DNA of 64,000 nt from Anadara kagoshimensis (Eukaryota > Mollusca > Bivalvia > Arcoida > Arcidae): contig CM037873.1 in assembly GCA_021292105.1 (NCBI GenBank), positions 11,075,489 to 11,139,488 of the forward strand, in the 5' to 3' direction. The notes beneath the pieces were generated by a model. The model saw nothing but the letters and a program-made list of their open reading frames with translations. It did no database searches and had not been told where the DNA came from. The translations under genes and the position numbers were made by a program. Each line of letters begins with the position of its first letter. The first letter of the stretch is position 1. This document shows positions 34,204-45,972 of the stretch, in pieces.

Positions 34204-35454
34204 TATTTGTTTACAGAACATGTTGATGAACCAGAAATTGTAAAACATAGATACATGTTGAATAGATACAGCCCTAAAGTGGTAAATAGTTCAGAAACAG
34301 AAATTTGTCTTGGTTATACAATGTACTTAAAATATAAAAAAAATTGGCGACAGTTTTATTTGGGCATAATGAATGTTAAGATTTAAGCAAAAAAAAAATA
34401 ACTACTAAATCTTTGTTTTCAATTGCAATGGGTTTTAACAACAGGTAAATGAGAAAATATATTGCATTTGTTGGAAATTTCAAGTAATAAGATATATATC
34501 TAGAGTAATGATGATGATTAGTGAAATTCAAGCAAACTGTCGTTATCAGCGAGCCTATTGTCTTGATTGCACTGTAACAAAATAAATTGTCTCTTTGATA
34601 GATCATGGTCACAAAAATGTTTTATACCAGGAGTTAATACATTGTCTATCAAAATTTACATCTTTGTGATAGATCATGTTCACAAAGATGCTTTAAACCA
34701 GTATATCTCCTAATTGACTTGCAAGTCGTAATACCCATAATGCATCTGTCATTACGGAACTTCTTCGTTGATGTCGTAATTTCAGATGAAGTCTTTGGAA
34801 TGTATATTTAATTTACATATAGATGTAGAGCTGTCTCTCATTTTAATGTCAAATTAGTACATTGTTTGATTTTGTAAAGTAATGGTGGTATCATTAACCT
34901 GCTATGAATTCCATAACTAAAGGCCAATCTGTAAAATTATCTTTTTATGTACAAGGTTTAACAATAGTTATAATGAAGTTTGTCATGTTAATTGTCTTGA
35001 GTTATAAATTTTCTTCATTAATGAAGGTCATATATTTCTCTGTTATTGTCTGGTGCCATATATTTCACTGGTATTATCTGGTGTCTTATATTGTCTTTGT
35101 ATTGTTATATCAGCCATTGTCTAGCTGACTAAACAGTTAACATTATAGCTATCAATGGGGATTGTATGACCTAGCTATGTTTAGCTCTGATTATTAAGTT
35201 GGTTTATCTACTTAAAAATAGTGCTGATTAAGACATTTGTATATTTTTAGCTTTTTGAATTTGAATCAAATTTACTTGGCGACAGCCACAACGATCGAGA
35301 TCATGGCACAGTACAAGTTAATGACTAAAAATACAAAAATGTCTTAACTGAATTCTTAGTGAAAGAACTACTTACTTACTTAGTCCTCTTCGTGCGTGTG
35401 TGCACATAAGGCCACCACCAGCTCTCTCCACAACTGTCTGTCCTTAGCCTTTTT
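34204..35454. other. Non-coding stretch with a small duplication
   Basis: 'gatagatcatggtcacaaa' with 'tgttttataccag' at about 34598 recurs at 34670, a local duplication of about 70-75 bp. 'ttcgtgcgtgtgtgcacata' near 35390 looks like a fragment of another dispersed repeat. No gene. Confidence 0.4.
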
Positions 35455-35530
35455 TTTCAGTGAAAGAACCGTCACTACCTATTTTCAAGTCTTGACCAGA
35501 CCGGGCCAGGAGAGCTAAACAAGACAAGAC
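35455..35530 (-). mobile_element. SINE family 1, short fragment
   Basis: 'gaaagaaccgtcactaccta' followed by 'ttttcaagtcttgaccagac' is the reverse complement of the region just after the tRNA head of the copy at 8207. Confidence 0.6.
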
Positions 35531-35839
35531 CACAAAAGGACAAAAAGCTTATTGGGATCACTGATTATATTAACTTCTTGATTTTAGACAGTCATTTAAC
35601 TTAATGTTCATTTGTGTGGTTAAAGTATTTATGGAGAGTTCCAACCACCCCATCTATATTACAACCAATGATCCTATGTCATACTTTAAATCTTTACATT
35701 AAAAAATTAAAACTTTTTTTAAGTGGAAATTGTACAAGCGAGAACTATAAGCTTATGAGAATTTTGTTAGTTTTAATTGTAAGAGATCGATAGAGACTTA
35801 TAATTTTTTTTTTTTTAAATTTTTTTTGCCAACAAAGTA

Positions 35840-36014
35840 CAGTGCAACCTGTTTAAATAAAGGCCACCTCCATATAGGGGCCACTTGCTTATAAAGGCCA
35901 GTAGAATTGTATCCCAATTGCTCTTTGTTTATATTATTTGAACCTGAATATAAAGGCCACTTGCTCATAAAGTCCACTTTTACCTTGCATGGCCTTTGAA
36001 GACAGGTTTGACTG
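35840..36014. mobile_element. MITE family C, copy 3 (175 bp)
   Basis: It starts CAGTGCAACCTGTTTAAATA and ends with 'gacaggtttgactg', with TA on both sides. 'aaaggccac' words recur through the body as in copies 1 and 2. Confidence 0.75.
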
Positions 36015-37682
36015 TAACATGATTTTTTTGACATTAGAAATGACAAATTGTGGTTATTTTGAATTCCATTAAAATTTTATTTAACTTACTGTATATTTTT
36101 TACAATGGATTTTTAAGTTAAAATTTGTGCTTATAACTAACTCATAGTGGAAATTTGTTTTTAAAAAACATTTTGTGTCTTTAATTAGTGCTAATAGCTA
36201 ACCATTATTTTACGACTTTAAGGTGCTTGTGAAAAATAAGCTCATGTAAAAGTCAATGACATTAACTTGTATACATACAATAGGTTCTCAGGAATGATAA
36301 TAATTACAAACTCACTAAAATTTTAAGCCTTATTGATTGAAGTTTAAAAGATAAAATTATTGTCTTTATCTCTATAAACAATGTTGTTTCTCTATAAACA
36401 CATGTTTTAAATCAATAATACTTCATAAAATCTTTGAGTTGTAAATATGTTTTTCTAAAAGCTTCATAAAATCTTTGAATTGTAAATATTTTTTTTTCTT
36501 CAAAAGTACCATATCAAAAGCCTTTCCAAGATCAATATAACATTTGAAACAATCTGTTGGCTAGTAATACTAGTAATACAATGCAAACTTTTTAAATAAA
36601 CAATATTTTATGCCCCACTATTAAAATGACAGGACATATAAGTGTCACCCTATGCTGATTGAGGGCTTTTCCTACGCTATATTTACTGACGAAATTGGGA
36701 GGCATTCCCAATGCAAAAATGAAGCAATGAAGAAAAAACTCCCAATTTCAGTTCAACTTTTCTCACCATTTCAGTTTTCTGCAATTAAAATTGTGTACAT
36801 TCCTTCTCAGAGCTTAGTGTCACCTAAACATGAGAGCCAGTTGTTTTAGTGTTTTAATGTTGACAATTTTCCCTGTGATTATTGACTGAATTTTCGTGTT
36901 TAGGCAGATATCCTGTTTACAAAGAGTAACATAATGAACAACATCAATGGCTACAGTAGAGGGTAACATAATAAACAACACCAATGGTTACGGTAGATCC
37001 CAGTTTAATTTAGACAATTGTTTCCTAGTTTACTTGGGGTTCTGTTTTCACTGGTATTGTTACACAATCTGGTGTCTCAGACATACATAATGAATAGGGT
37101 CATATTTGAAATGGATTACTTTCAAATGATTATACTTTTCTTGATGTAGAAATACTCATGATCACATCACATAGAACTTGATATTTTTACTGTCTATTGC
37201 TGTTACAGTGATAATGTTCTTCCTAAATGCTTTCCCTGGTATCACAGTAATATTGAAGATGCTGAGAGATAAATTTCACTTTTGGTGGTAAGTTTTATAG
37301 TTTTGTACTGGAGTAGTAGGGAAAGTTACAGCCTACATAATCTATCTCCATCTGAATGTCTGTCCATCCCTCCTCTACTAATGGCTCCAGTTTCATGTCA
37401 ATGTATTGGAAATTTGTTAACAATCACCTTGCTGTTTCTAGGATGTTGCAATTTAAAAAGACATTAACACCTGATTAAACCAGTTTGAACTGGTGATATT
37501 TTCTTGTTCTTAAACAATATTATATATATTTGTTTACTGGTTTTATTTTTTAGAATACAATAAAACCTCAATTCATCGCCATTATTTATTGGGTCAAATT
37601 TTGGCATTTTAAATAAAAGGAACTTACAAAAATTAAAAATTAAAAAAAATGGCTTTTTGGACTTCAAATTACTCTGGCAATA
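36015..37682. other. AT-rich stretch without genes
   Basis: It contains a 50-bp direct duplication ('cttcataaaatctttga.ttgtaaat' at about 36421 and 36465) and a 38-bp one ('gtaacataat.aacaacatcaatgg' at about 36927 and 36963). No coding signal. Confidence 0.45.
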
Positions 37683-38125
37683 AGGTGGTGGCAAAGTTAC
37701 CAATGGATGGTTTTTAGTGTAGTTAGAAGGTAGAACAAAATAATAAGGGGGGAATTAGTGTGGCAGTATAGAAGGTGGCAAAGTTACCAAAAGATATGAT
37801 AACCTGTGGCAATAAGGGGGGTAGCAAAGTTACCAAAAAGACATGATAATGTGTGGCAATATGGGAGGTGGCAAAGTTACCAAGGAACATGATAACATGT
37901 CACAATATGGGAGGTTACAAAGTTACCAAAAACATGATAACGTGTGGCAATATAGAGGTGGCAAAGTTACCAATGGACATGATAACGTGTGGCAATATGG
38001 GAGGTCACAAAGTTACCAAAAGACATGATAACGTGTGGCAATATTGGAGGTGGCAAAGTTACCAAGGAACATGATAACATGTGGCAATATGGGAGGTGGC
38101 AAAGTTGCCAAAAGATAACAAGGTT
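37683..38125. repeat. 46-bp tandem array, about 9 units
   Basis: 'ggtggcaaagttaccaa' then 'acatgataacgtgtggcaat' recurs with spacing 44-47 bp (anchors near 37780, 37826, 37873, 37919, 37963, 38009, 38055 and 38101). A lone related unit lies near 38245. Open frames over it are an effect of repetition. Confidence 0.85.
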
Positions 38126-38439
38126 TTAGTGTAGTTAGAATGTTGAACAAAAAATTTGGAGAAGAACTTATGGGCTTATGAAGGACTTATGAAGAAGAAC
38201 AACGAATAAATGGATTTGTACTTCAAATTACCATGTCAGTAAGCTAGGTGGCAAAGTTATCAAGCAAGAAGCATTACAGTGATGCTACAGTAAGAAAGTA
38301 GAACAAAAATAGCTTTGTTTAATCTGAGTTAATAATATGCCATAAACATTTCTATTTTATCAGATGTTTATTCAGAATTTAATGTAAGGCATTTATATCT
38401 TGTTTCACGAATATGAAATGTTCAGAACATTTGTTATAT

Positions 38440-38650
38440 GACGTCTCATAGTTCCATGTTCCTTCACACAATTTTGATTACACACGTGGTGGGTGTAGCT
38501 AGCTAAACTGGAGGTGCTTACCCTTCCGGATCACCTGGCCTCACTTCCCTGGTGGAAGTTCACATGTCTAACCTAACTTGTCAGTTCCAAAATTTTTACT
38601 TTGCTTCTGGATTGTGATTCTGACATGGATTAGTATGTTTGTTTTTGATT
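38440..38650 (-). repeat. Dispersed short repeat, family B, reverse copy
   Basis: 'gtggtgggtgtagctagcta', 'cttacccttccggatcacct' and 'gacatggattagtatgtttg' are the reverse complement of the copy at 28500, with high similarity. It is one of the better preserved copies. Confidence 0.75.
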
Positions 38651-38939
38651 ATATGAAATCAATTTTGTAATTTTAGAGTACCTATGCTCTAAAAAATATG
38701 TAACTTAATTAATTTCATTTTGATGACGGTTTTTAAAACTACATATTAATTAATTAACTACGTCTGACTTACTATAAACTATATCTAGTTATTCACTTTT
38801 AATAACTTGTACTAAACAATACTCAAGCTACATTTCCAAATTAAATTGAATTTTGAACATTTTCAGTTAGATTTAATTACTACCCTTGCATCAGCAGACT
38901 AAGTTGATTCTATCTTTTATCTAGTGAGAGAAGAGTCAA

Positions 38940-39210
38940 ATTTCTCCAGCAGTATATTGTTATCATTAATCTCCATATAATCTCTCTTTCCTTCTTGTTA
39001 CTCTTTGTAATTTTTTTCATTTTATTTTTGGACTGTATTATTACTATAGTCAAACAACATTGACCTGTCCGTTTGACCCCTCAGGTTTCTCCAGCAGCAT
39101 ATTGTTATCATTAATCTTTCTCCTTCTTACTCTTTGTAATTTTTTTCATTTTATTTTTGGACTGTATTATTACTATAGTCAAACAACATTGACCTGTTCG
39201 ACTTCACCTT
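38940..39210. repeat. Tandem duplication across the left end of a MITE
   Basis: A roughly 125-145 bp block ('tttctccagcag.atattgtt' through 'tatagtcaaacaacattgac') occurs twice in direct orientation (38940-39085 and 39086-39210). The block includes the left terminus of a family D element. Confidence 0.75.
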
Positions 39211-39405
39211 TCATAAAGAATATTCATATAAAAAATCCATCCTGTATAGAGATAGTGTTAAAATTGGTAGCTAATACATACACAATGCATGTATCCCATA
39301 AGGTACAAGATATAAACGCATTTGTTCCCTATACATAAATGTACTGGTCTGCAATGATTATTTAAATTAAAGGTCAAGCAGACAGATCAATGTTGTTTGC
39401 CTATA
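39170..39405. mobile_element. MITE family D, copy 3
   Basis: The left end 'tatagtcaaacaacattgac' and the right end (reverse complement 'tataggcaaacaacattgat') are inverted repeats extending through 'ctgtctgcttgacctttaat'. The interior differs from copies 1 and 2. Confidence 0.65.
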
Positions 39406-40930
39406 CTACATCTTTATATTTGATGTTTATGATATCTGATGACCAGCTCATTAGACAACAACGTCGTTGGTCTGTCTATATATGGAGGAAAACTTCATTA
39501 CTGTAATTGCTTTTTTGTTTTCCTTGTTATAGACTAGATTTTACATTTAAAATTGACGTACATGTTTTTTACGGGCTTGTAAATTTCAAGTTTATGAATA
39601 TCCGTTATCAATATTACAGTTTTGTTGTTATTTCTAAGAACATAAAACATATGAAGGCAAAATCAATAAGTTCAAGGCTGAATGTCAATTTGAAATATTT
39701 ACGAGAATTGAGGTCATTTGGAAAAACAACAAATCTTCTACAAGCAACAAACTGTATATAAATTAGACAGTTCTTCAATGGTTCAAGTATAAATTGACCC
39801 AATCTTACCCAATTAGTAAAGTCTGGGTAAATACAGAGAAAAATAAAATAAACAAATAAATAGATAAATAACTTGAAAGTTAAATACGTATGCTGGAATT
39901 ACTTTCTCTAAATTACAATTTCAATTGGAAATAAAATCAAAAATGGACTTCTCAGAAAAATCTCAGTTAAATTTAGTTCTTTCACATTTGGAACAAAATA
40001 AAATTCAAAAATTATTTATTAACAAAATGTAATCTTGAAAAACAGTGATTTGAATGTTTCTAGTAAAGTGGTACTTGTACTTGTGTTGGTACTGTAAACT
40101 GCTCTATTATATAAAGATTGAACTTTGATTGTACTGAATTTATCCGGCGATAACTTAAGTTAGTCATAAGCAAATCCAATGAATAATGAATCCCAAGATA
40201 GGTCCAACTAGGGCTACTACATTTGGTACCACTTGGCCCATCAAAGTTTCAAAGTTCACCATCAAATGAAACGCTATCAACATGCCAATGCCAAAGGAAA
40301 CAAACAAGTTACGTCATGGGTGAAAGGCGGCACCTGCCCAACTTAAGTTATTGGTAAATATCTCTAATTGCTCTCAAAAGATTTATTGAAGGAAATACAG
40401 TATGATTTTAATTTAAAATATTGACATGTATTGATTTTAGTAATTTAAGTATGCCATTGTGTTGGTGCAGCTTAACACTGAAGGCATTTGCCAGAAAAAT
40501 TTTTACAACCCAAAACATGTATCTCCTAAATAATGTTTAAACTGTGAAATACACATGTATAAACAAATCAAACACAAGCATACTGGTCCATGCGAATAAA
40601 TGGCTATTGTAACAAAAATCAACTTTCAGGAATTAAAAATAGAAATTAGCTGGTCATTGACAGGTTCCATGTTAATTTGGCTTTATCAAATGGAACTTTG
40701 ACAAGTATGGGTATCTAATGTCAACTAACCAAGGTGATAGAAGCATGCTTTGTGGCATCCATAAATAACTTCTTCATGGTTTTCAGAAGTTGCTCAGTAT
40801 CCCTTCACAATTTTGGACTTCTTCTTTGGGCATTAATTGAATGTTTATTATGAATAACCACTGCCAGTAACACCTGTACTAATTAAGTAATTAATTGGTG
40901 TACCTTGACATTGGTGATGATATGATGAAG
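39406..40930. other. AT-rich stretch without genes
   Basis: No gene. A short piece at about 40562 ('aaacaaatcaaacacaagca' then 'tactggtccatg') is a fragment of the family B repeat. Two opposite-strand open frames overlap near 39.6-39.8 kb and have no recognised motif. Confidence 0.4.
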
Positions 40931-40990
40931 CTGCATAATTATGATGATGAGATGATGATGATGATGATGATGATGAAGAGGAGAAGGAAG
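40931..40990. repeat. (GAT)n microsatellite
   Basis: An imperfect GAT/GAA run of about 60 bp. Confidence 0.8.
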
Positions 40991-41814
40991 AGGGGGAATA
41001 CTATCAGAGAAAAAAATCTAGATCTATTCATGTGTCCCTGATGAAAAATAATTGTTACCTATGGATACTTTTGTTTTTGGTTAGAAAATGTAATTAAAAC
41101 ATAGTTTTCTAGTCATTATTAAGACAACAGTCTAATATAAGTTTTACATAATAATGAGTAAAAGTTGTAGTCACTGAAAATATTTATGGAAAATAGAGGT
41201 TATTAGCAGGGATCTGAATGACAACATCTTGTTGTTTTATGTTGAAATTCAGATATACACAGCTATTGTCGTGATATATAACCGTTTTTGTGGACACAAT
41301 ATATACAAGTCAATTTGAATATGTTTCATTAAGATAGCCTTAATGAATAGACTTTGGTCCTATTAGAGGTATTTTCTGCTAGAAAAAATCAATGCTTTGG
41401 GATTGGTTCTTAAGTCCGAGCATTGCAAAATAACTAAAGCTTCTCCTAATTGTCTTACACTAAATCTGCAAGACCAATTACCATGGTGATGTGCTCAGAA
41501 TTCTGTCTAACTAGCAGTCATCAGAGTCAAATACAATTTTACGATGTTGTGAATTTAGATGACTCACTACCAATGTTTTAACAGTATTGTTTGTTGCTTG
41601 CATTTAAATTTTAAATTGGTTTACATTGATTTGTATTCATTAATGGTATTTTTGTCAAATCATATTGTCTTTTAAAAAGTTTTTAATATTATTTAATTTT
41701 CAAAACTTTACAAAATTCTAATTTTTCTTTAAGATATGAGTGTTTTAGCATTGAAAAAACTGATTTAACTAAAAATCAATGGATGAATTCAACAACATTT
41801 CTTCTGTGAGTTGC
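40991..41814. other. AT-rich non-coding stretch
   Basis: Nothing recognisable. Confidence 0.4.
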
Positions 41815-42300
41815 ATCAGCTATCCAGTGTCACTTCCCACCAATATTCTCTCTCTCTCTCTCTCTCTGAAATTTCCAACACCCCAGCTTCCCAGTATCAC
41901 TTCCCACTAATATTCTCTCTCTGACATTTCCAGCTACCCAGTGTCGCTTCCCACCAATATTCATTTCTCTGACATTTCCAGTGTCCAGCCCAGCTGCCAA
42001 TTGTCACTTTCAACAAATATTTTCTCTGAGATCTAAGGTCACTTCTGTATAAAATTGTTCTATCTTAGATTTGCATCAGTAACTTACCATTGACACTTAC
42101 CACTAATAATGTCCGAGATTTTAACCAGCTCTTCATTGCCATGTTCCACCAATATTCATTTTGAGATCAAATTGTCACTTTCCGCAAGTATCGTTTTTAA
42201 AATTTTTAGGCCATTTTCCACCACTATTCTCTCTTAGATTTGCACCACCTTCCAAAAACAACTTCCCAACAATATAGTCACTGAGATTTCTGCCATTTTG
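41815..42300. repeat. Degenerate 55-85 bp tandem repeat with (CT)n run
   Basis: 'tcacttcccaccaatattct' with 'tgacatttccagct' recurs five to seven times with growing divergence to the right. A (CT)n run lies at about 41848-41867. Confidence 0.65.
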
Positions 42301-42337
42301 CCATTGTTACTCTCCACCAATACAAACATTTACTGTT

Positions 42338-42715
42338 ATGACATTGGTTTTACCCGAGACTGTACTAAACTTGGCTGGTATGACATTGGTTTTACCCGAG
42401 ACTGTACTAAACTTGGCTGGTATGACATTGGTTTTACCCGAGACTGTACTAAACTTGGCTGGTATGACATTGGTTTTACCCGAGACTGTACTAAACTTGG
42501 CTGGTATGACAATGGTTTTACCCGAGACTGTACTAAACTTGGCTGGTATGACATTGGTTTTACCCGAGACTGTACTAAACTTGGCTGGTATGACATTGGT
42601 TTTACCCGAGACTGTACTAAACTTGGCTGTTATGACATTGGTTTTACCCGAGACTGTACTAATTTTGGCTGGTATGACATTGGTTTTACCCGAGACTGTA
42701 CTAAACTTGAACCTA
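42338..42715. repeat. 42-bp tandem array, nine near-identical units
   Basis: The unit 'tatgacattggttttacccg' plus 'agactgtactaaacttggct' (with gg) repeats nine times with very few substitutions. Because 42 is divisible by 3, several frames on both strands stay open (for example YDIGFTRDCTKLGW per unit). No ATG in good context, signal peptide or splice context supports a protein. Confidence 0.9.
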
Positions 42716-42759
42716 TATGTTTAGTCTTGTTTTTTGCCCTATTTGTATATAATAGTTGA

Positions 42760-43274
42760 GTTGTTTGAGCACTAAACCAGGAAGTAGAAGAAGAATATTG
42801 TTACATCTTGGCATCAAAGTTGATTTATCTTTAGTTAGGTGATACAATAATAGATCACATGACCACACCCAGCATAACCTTGTCATATTTCATCAGATTA
42901 ACTCATAAAATTACCATTTATTCTTTGTGATGCTGATATATACTTACTGTTTCTTATTAATTAGAATTTTTGTTACCTGTTACCTGGTAATGAGATTATT
43001 TGTGTCATATTTCACCTTACAGGTGTGTATTAGCACTGTTAATTAAACATCAATACCTGATTACTTACTAATTGTAAAGCGATAGTGTTGTAGGTATTGG
43101 TAAGATCAGTATAACTTCAGATATTATACATATATATAAGATTTTTAATTAATTTTCTGATTCTTATTTACTAATTGGTTTGGATGCTCCTGTTGATTTA
43201 TGGGGTTATAAATATCTGAATCTGTGGTGTTTTATATTGTATTTACTTATATTGAGATGTCTCCAGTCATAAGC
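42760..43274. other. AT-rich non-coding stretch
   Basis: Nothing recognisable. Confidence 0.4.
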
Positions 43275-43580
43275 CAGGGATTTATCAAGGGCCTATTTAG
43301 GGCCGAAATTCGGCCCCTTTCCCAATGGAAAAATCAATGATTTTTTCCCAAAATTGGCAGAGAAAATTCCCAATTAGAAAATTGTGTTGTTTTTAAATGA
43401 AAACGAAAGTAAATTAAACACTGATGAACACTTAGCAGCAGAAAAAGATTGAGGTCAGTGATTTAATCATTAATGGCATAAAAAATAATGTCTAAGTTTT
43501 CCAAAAATGAGCAAAAATGTGATAGTTTTTCCCAATTTTTAGTTTAGGGCCTTTTCCCAAAAGACCCTGATAAATCCCTG
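43275..43580. mobile_element. TIR element ending CAGGGATTTATCA (306 bp) with 5-bp duplication
   Basis: The left end CAGGGATTTATCAAGGGCCT and the right end (reverse complement CAGGGATTTATCAGGGTCTT) form inverted repeats. The 5-bp direct repeat TAAGC flanks it exactly (43270-43274 and 43581-43585). 'ttttcccaa' and 'gggaa' words occur inward. CAGGG ends recall hAT elements, but hAT normally makes 8-bp duplications, so the class is open. Non-coding. Confidence 0.75.
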
Positions 43581-44509
43581 TAAGCTAAAGCTGCAAACTG
43601 ACCGTTACCTTATCGTCATTGTCATTTGTATAGGTACAACTTCTGTGTCACATTGCCTTCTAGCACAAGGTTTTAAAATATGTTTTTAATTAAGGGTTTG
43701 TAGTACGTAAATTATACTTAGGATGCAAAATTGACAGGTGCTTGAGAGATAAAACAATAGGCCATGTTCTATCTCAGTGTAAATAGACCAGACTTGGTGG
43801 GAGATTGAATCTGCAGCAAACTACAAAGGGAGAATAAATTACCAGTATTCCATTACCAACTCAACAGATCATAGCAAAGCAAATGATATTCTAGCCAGAC
43901 AGGGTTTTTTTTGGTAGTTTTCACCACTTTTTAGCACACAATCATTACAAGCACTCATTACATAGTGTGAGTTTTTGTTTTGTGAAAGTATCATTTTGAT
44001 GAAACAAGGTCAAGTAAAAAAGAAAACAAAAACAACATCAAAATAAAAAAATCAAGTACATACAACAGTAAATTTACTTTACGATACACCATATTTACAT
44101 GCTTAGAGATACACGATTAAACTTTTATATTTTCAAAAATTAACTACTTTTATCATAAAATCAAGTAGAACAGACAAAGTAATCATTACCAATCAACTAT
44201 AATATTTACCTAGATAACACAGAGATGACACGTCAATATGAATTCCAACTCTGATTCTAATCTCCATGGCCATTATCCATCTGACAGCAGCGGAGTTTTA
44301 TCACCCATTATCCTTACATGTTTATCACAGGAGATATTAAACTATCGGTAAACATTACAAGTTAAATGATTGATCAGAAAATTGCCAATTTTCTCACTTG
44401 AAGCAGTGCATTAATTTTTCTCAGTTAGTATTATGGCAATTTGTAGGATATAAATGCTGTGTCAAAATTGATTCGTTTCTTTGAAGATGGATCTGGACTT
44501 GTTGACTGA
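43581..44509. other. AT-rich non-coding stretch
   Basis: Nothing recognisable. Confidence 0.4.
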
Positions 44510-45505
44510 TGTTGTAAAGAATTTTACTATGTCTATATATCTGTCATCTCCTATAGACAGCCTGATTTTATAAAGAATTTTACTATGTCTATATATCTGT
44601 CATCTCCTATAGACAGCCTGATTTTATAAAGAATTTTACTATGTCTGTATATCTGTCATTTTCCGTAGACAGCCTGATTTTATAAAGAATTTTACTATGT
44701 CGATATATCTGTCATCTCCCGTAGATAGTCTGATTTTATAAAGAATTTTACTATGTCTATATATCTGTCATCTCCTGTAGACAGTCTGATTTTATAAAGA
44801 ATTTTACTATGTCTATATATCTGTCATCTCCTGTAGACAGCCTGATTTTATAAAGAATTTTACTATGTCTATATATCTGTCATCTCCTGTAGATAGTCTG
44901 ATTTTATAAAGACTTTTACTATGTCTATATATCTGTCATCTCCCGTAGATAGTCTGATTTTATAAAGAATTTTACTATGTCTATATATCTGTCATCTCCT
45001 GTAGACAGTCTGATTTTATAAAGAATTTTACTATGTCTATATATCTGTCATCTCCTGTAGACAGTCTGATTTTATAAAGAATTTTACTATGTCTATATAT
45101 CTGTCATCTCCTGTAGACAGTCTGATTTTATAAAGAATTTTACTATGTCTATATATCTGTCATCTCCCGTAGATAGTCTGATTTTATAAAGAATTTTACT
45201 ATGTCTATATATCTGTCATCTCCTGTAGACAGTCTGATTTTATAAAGAATTTTACTATGTCTATATATCTGTCATCTCCTGTAGACAGCCTGATTTTATA
45301 AAGAATTTTACTATGTCTATATATCTGTCGTCTCTCATAGACAGCCTGATTTTATATCTGTCATCTCCCGTAGACAGCCTGATTTTATAAAGAATTTTAC
45401 TATGTCTATATGTGTCATCTCCCGTAGACAACCTGATTTTATAAAGAATTTTACTCTGTCTGTATATCTGTCATCTCCCGTAGACAGCCTGATTTTATAA
45501 AGAAT
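44510..45505. repeat. 56-bp tandem array, about 18 units
   Basis: The unit 'attttataaagaattttact' + 'atgtctatatatctgtcatc' + 'tcctgtagacagtctg' repeats with few substitutions. Variants alternate between 'cctgtagacag', 'cccgtagatag' and 'cctatagacag'. A shortened unit lies near 45355. Confidence 0.9.
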
Positions 45506-45945
45506 TTCAAAATAACAATATACCTATCATCTCTGACAATATAAGTGACTATGGCTGATTAATTTGTGACTATTTCAGACATTATTGACTTTATTGGAAA
45601 ACAATCTTAAGAACATCAGATCAAACCTTAATAAACAGTTTTTTTTTTTTTAATAAATCAGACTATGTTTATCTCTGTATTCATAGAAGATATACTAAAT
45701 GAGTAAAATGTAAGTTCTAACACCTTAAAGTTGTTAGGTGGTGCTGTAAATATCTTTAGATGGAACCACAGGGGTGTAGATGTATTTACTATTAAGGCCA
45801 CCCCAGACCTAAAGCTTGACCAGAACCATACGATCTTCAATGATAGAAAATTAATATCTGTGATGTTGGTGTTAGTCCTAATCATTATTTAGTACTGTGG
45901 TTTTATTTGTTTTACAAACTTTCAGTGACGATCCTGATTTTGTGA
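45506..45945. other. AT-rich non-coding stretch
   Basis: Nothing recognisable. Confidence 0.4.
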
Positions 45946-45972
45946 TTTATATTACCAAGAATTTCGCTTATA
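45946..45972 (-). mobile_element. SINE family 1, left piece of a copy split by a DNA transposon
   Basis: 'accaagaatttcgcttata' matches the reverse-strand 3' end of the SINE ('gtcaagaatatttcacttata'-type). Its continuation starts at 47156, directly after the transposon. Confidence 0.65.

Noticed and set aside
37843-38074. Two overlapping open frames over the 46-bp array
   Set aside because: Repeat-driven; the unit length varies (44-47 bp), so neither frame is kept across the array.
42298-42759. 153-codon open frame over the 42-bp array
   Set aside because: It starts at TTG, exists only because the unit length is a multiple of three, and parallel frames on both strands are open too.
44510-45505. 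CRISPR-like array
   Set aside because: The units are contiguous, with no unique spacers between repeats, and the DNA is clearly from an animal nucleus.
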